From DASTGO01 sp035719045 (GTDB taxonomy: Bacteria > Actinomycetota > Actinomycetes > Actinomycetales > Kineosporiaceae): a stretch of 8,148 bases of DNA. Shown piece by piece: positions 6,345-8,148 of the stretch (position 1 is the first letter of the stretch; each line of letters begins with the position of its first letter). A program made the translations under genes and the position numbers. Location: assembly GCA_035719045.1 (NCBI GenBank), contig DASTGO010000042.1, positions 1 to 8,148 of the forward strand. Reading direction: 5' to 3'. The notes under the pieces were generated by a model. The model saw only the letters and a program-made list of their open reading frames with translations. It did not search any database and was not told the DNA's origin.

Positions 6345-8148
6345 ATGCGCAGACTCACGCTGCTCCTGCTGACCACCACGCTCGCCGTCCCGGTGACCAC
6401 CCTGCTGCCCACGGTGTCCCCGGGTGGCGCCCGCCCGGTTCCGGTGCCCGCGGCGGTGCACACCCTGCCCCTGACCGGGGTCGACGCGCGCAGCGCCCGG
6501 ACCGGGGACAACGGCTCGGTGGCGGCGGCCGGGGTCCGGGAGTCGCAGCCGGCGTCGATCCCGGGCGCGGGGGAGGCCGTCGGACCGGGCGCCGCCGTCC
6601 GGCCGACTCCCGGCACCCTGCCCCCTCCCGGGGTGAGGGCGGCCGCGGCCACCCTCATCGTGCTCACCCCCCAGCTGTCCGCCTCGTCGTTCTCCACCCT
6701 CGGGGTCACCTGGGACCTGCCGGCCGCCCCGGCCCCGCGCCCGAACCCGGTGGTCGTGGTGCGCACCCACTCCGGCTCCGGCTGGTCGGACTGGAGCCCG
6801 CTGGACACCGAGGCCGGCGGGCTCACCGATCCGAGCGCCCAGGGCGTGCAGCGCGCCGGAACCGAACCCACCTGGGTCGGGCCCAGCGACGGGGTGCAGG
6901 TCAGGGTCGAGCGGGGGAACGGCCCGCCGCCGACCGGACTTCGCGCCGAGCTGATCGACCCGGGCAGTTCGGCCTACGACGGCCAGGTCGGCTCCGCGCC
7001 ACCCGCGTCGGCGGCCGCCGTGGCCCAGCAACCGGTCGTCTACTCCCGGGCCTCCTGGGGGGCTGACGAGAGCAGGGTCCGCTCCGGGCCGACGCTGATG
7101 CCGGAGATCGCCGCGGCGGTGATCCACCACACCACCGACTCCACCAGCTACAGCTCCTCGCAGGTACCGGGGATGATCCGCGCCGACTACGCCTACCACC
7201 TGCGGCTGGGCTGGAGCGATCTCGGCTACAACTTCCTGGTGGACCGGTTCGGCAGGATCTGGGAGGGCCGGCGGGGCGGGATCACCGCCGCGGTCCAGGG
7301 TGCGCACGCCGGGGGGTTCAACTACCGGACCTTCGGGGTGGCCGTGATCGGCAACTACGAGCGGAGCACGCCGTCCTGGCCCGCGCTCGGCGCCCTGCAG
7401 CGGCTGCTCGCCTGGAAGCTCGACCTCGCCCACGACGACCCGCTCGGCACCACGGTGCTGGTCGCCGGCGAGTACTCGGGGGCCCGCTGGCCGGCCGGGA
7501 CCTCGGTCCGGGTCCCGGTGATCATGGGGCACCGGGACGTCGACTACACCGCCTGTCCCGGCGCCAAGCTGTACCCGTGGCTGGCCCGGATCCGCAGCGG
7601 GGTGGCCTCGCTCATGCAGGCGGGGCTGTTCAACCCCTCGGCGTCGGCCGCGTCCGGGGCCTACGGGACCGCGGGCCCCACCATCACCGCCCGGACCCTG
7701 ACCACCCAGTCCTGGACCCTGTCGGTCGCCGACTGCACCGGCCCGGTGTTCGCCACCCGGACCGGTTCGGTGTCCGGCCGGGGTGCGGTGTCCGCCAAGT
7801 GGGACGGCCGCCGCGGCGCCGGCTGGGCGAACCCCGGGGTGTACGACCTGCGGCTGGACAGTCGCAGCGGGTCCGGTTCGGCCAGACCCGTCACCGCGTC
7901 CTACGTGGTCACCGCGCCGCCGCCCGGCCCGGCGCCGACCGGGAACCCGGTCCAGGGCAGCGGCGGGATCGTCCCGGTGACGCCGGTCCGCCTGCTGGAC
8001 AGCCGCACCGGTCCGGCGCTGGCCACCGGTCCGGGCGGCCGGGTGGACGTCGCGGTGACCGGCCGGGGCGGGATCCCCGCCGACGGGACCGCGGCCGTGG
8101 CGCTCTCGGTGACCGCGCTCTGCCCGTCGGCGGCCACCACGCTCACGG
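6345..8148 (+). CDS. Secreted N-acetylmuramoyl-L-alanine amidase (PGRP/Amidase_2 type) with Ig-like and surface-repeat domains, 3' end cut by the window
   Basis: Likely cleaves the bond between muramic acid and L-alanine in peptidoglycan outside the membrane. The frame is open for 601 codons to the right edge without a stop. Order: signal peptide (MRRLTLLLLTTTLAVPVTTL, cleavage perhaps near 28-36); Pro/Ala/Gly-rich linker to about 100; a beta-rich domain (103-206) with GVTWDLP, VVVRTHSGSGWSDWSPLD and TWVGPSDGVQVRV, seen before PGRP domains in actinobacterial amidases; the amidase domain (230-412) with YSRASWGADES, AVIHHTTD, SDLGYNFLVDRFGRIWEGR, GAHAGGFN and GHRDVDYTACPG. Probable zinc ligands are His261 (or 262), His396 and Cys404, so the site looks intact. 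Next is a FlgD-like Ig domain (about 440-523: QSWTLSVADCTGPVF, AKWDGRRGAGWANPGVYDLRL), then a Pro-rich hinge and the start of a repeat, VPVTPVRLLDSRTGPAL with IPADGTAAVALSVTAL (541-591). The tail probably continues with more repeats beyond the window. Role in division, growth or lysis cannot be told. Confidence 0.92.
   Translation, partial: MRRLTLLLLTTTLAVPVTTLLPTVSPGGARPVPVPAAVHTLPLTGVDARSARTGDNGSVAAAGVRESQPASIPGAGEAVGPGAAVRPTPGTLPPPGVRAAAATLIVLTPQLSASSFSTLGVTWDLPAAPAPRPNPVVVVRTHSGSGWSDWSPLDTEAGGLTDPSAQGVQRAGTEPTWVGPSDGVQVRVERGNGPPPTGLRAELIDPGSSAYDGQVGSAPPASAAAVAQQPVVYSRASWGADESRVRSGPTLMPEIAAAVIHHTTDSTSYSSSQVPGMIRADYAYHLRLGWSDLGYNFLVDRFGRIWEGRRGGITAAVQGAHAGGFNYRTFGVAVIGNYERSTPSWPALGALQRLLAWKLDLAHDDPLGTTVLVAGEYSGARWPAGTSVRVPVIMGHRDVDYTACPGAKLYPWLARIRSGVASLMQAGLFNPSASAASGAYGTAGPTITARTLTTQSWTLSVADCTGPVFATRTGSVSGRGAVSAKWDGRRGAGWANPGVYDLRLDSRSGSGSARPVTASYVVTAPPPGPAPTGNPVQGSGGIVPVTPVRLLDSRTGPALATGPGGRVDVAVTGRGGIPADGTAAVALSVTALCPSAATTLT

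Noticed and set aside
6345..6365. Possible twin-arginine signal (MRRLT)
   Set aside because: The pair RR is at the very N-terminus and lacks the S/T-R-R-x-F-x-K context; a general Sec signal peptide fits better.
5799..7532. Minus-strand open frame of 577 codons
   Set aside because: Antisense across the end of aacS and most of the amidase; the plus strand shows a signal peptide and zinc ligands, so this is a shadow.
1..8148. CRISPR, tRNA, rRNA, insertion sequence or phage elements
   Set aside because: No regularly spaced repeats, cloverleaf-like segments, transposase motifs or terminal inverted repeats were found on either strand by reading.

Overview
The DNA is very GC-rich, with third codon positions almost always G or C and long accidental antisense open frames. 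GTG and TTG starts are used, and the genes have actinobacterial character: a secreted PGRP-type amidase with Pro/Ala/Gly-rich linkers and a 'VRLLDSR' surface repeat. The window therefore looks like the chromosome of a high-GC actinobacterium. The genus cannot be fixed from the sequence; a Nakamurella- or Geodermatophilales-like organism would fit.

Left half (1-3926, all minus strand): a tightly packed surface-polysaccharide operon. In transcription order it holds (i) a UDP-N-acetyl-hexosamine 6-dehydrogenase-type enzyme with a TTG start, (ii) a Wzm/TagG-type ABC-2 permease, (iii) a Wzt/TagH-type ATPase, and (iv) a GT4-type glycosyltransferase that runs off the left edge. Consecutive genes overlap by 4, 8 and 4 bases, so translation is probably coupled. 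The last overlap implies a rare CTG start for the glycosyltransferase. Together the genes would make a nucleotide-activated uronic acid sugar, build it into a lipid-linked glycan in the cytoplasm, and export the glycan through an ABC transporter.

Middle (3927-4101): a short divergent intergenic region, then a plus-strand acetoacetyl-CoA synthetase (4102-6180) that looks metabolically unrelated to the operon. A strong GC hairpin without a U-tract overlaps its stop codon.

Right part (6181-8148): a leader of about 160 bases with several small inverted repeats, then a large secreted N-acetylmuramoyl-L-alanine amidase (6345 to beyond the right edge). Its parts are a signal peptide, a low-complexity linker, an actinobacterial beta-rich N-terminal domain, a Zn amidase/PGRP domain, a FlgD-like Ig domain, and the start of a 'VRLLDSR' repeat. 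This is the largest secreted protein in the window and stays open to the last base.

I see no RNA genes, insertion sequences, CRISPR arrays or phage genes. No wholly new system is evident. The points most worth a second look are the CTG start in the coupled operon, the export ATPase without a glycan-binding tail, and the architecture and leader of the amidase.
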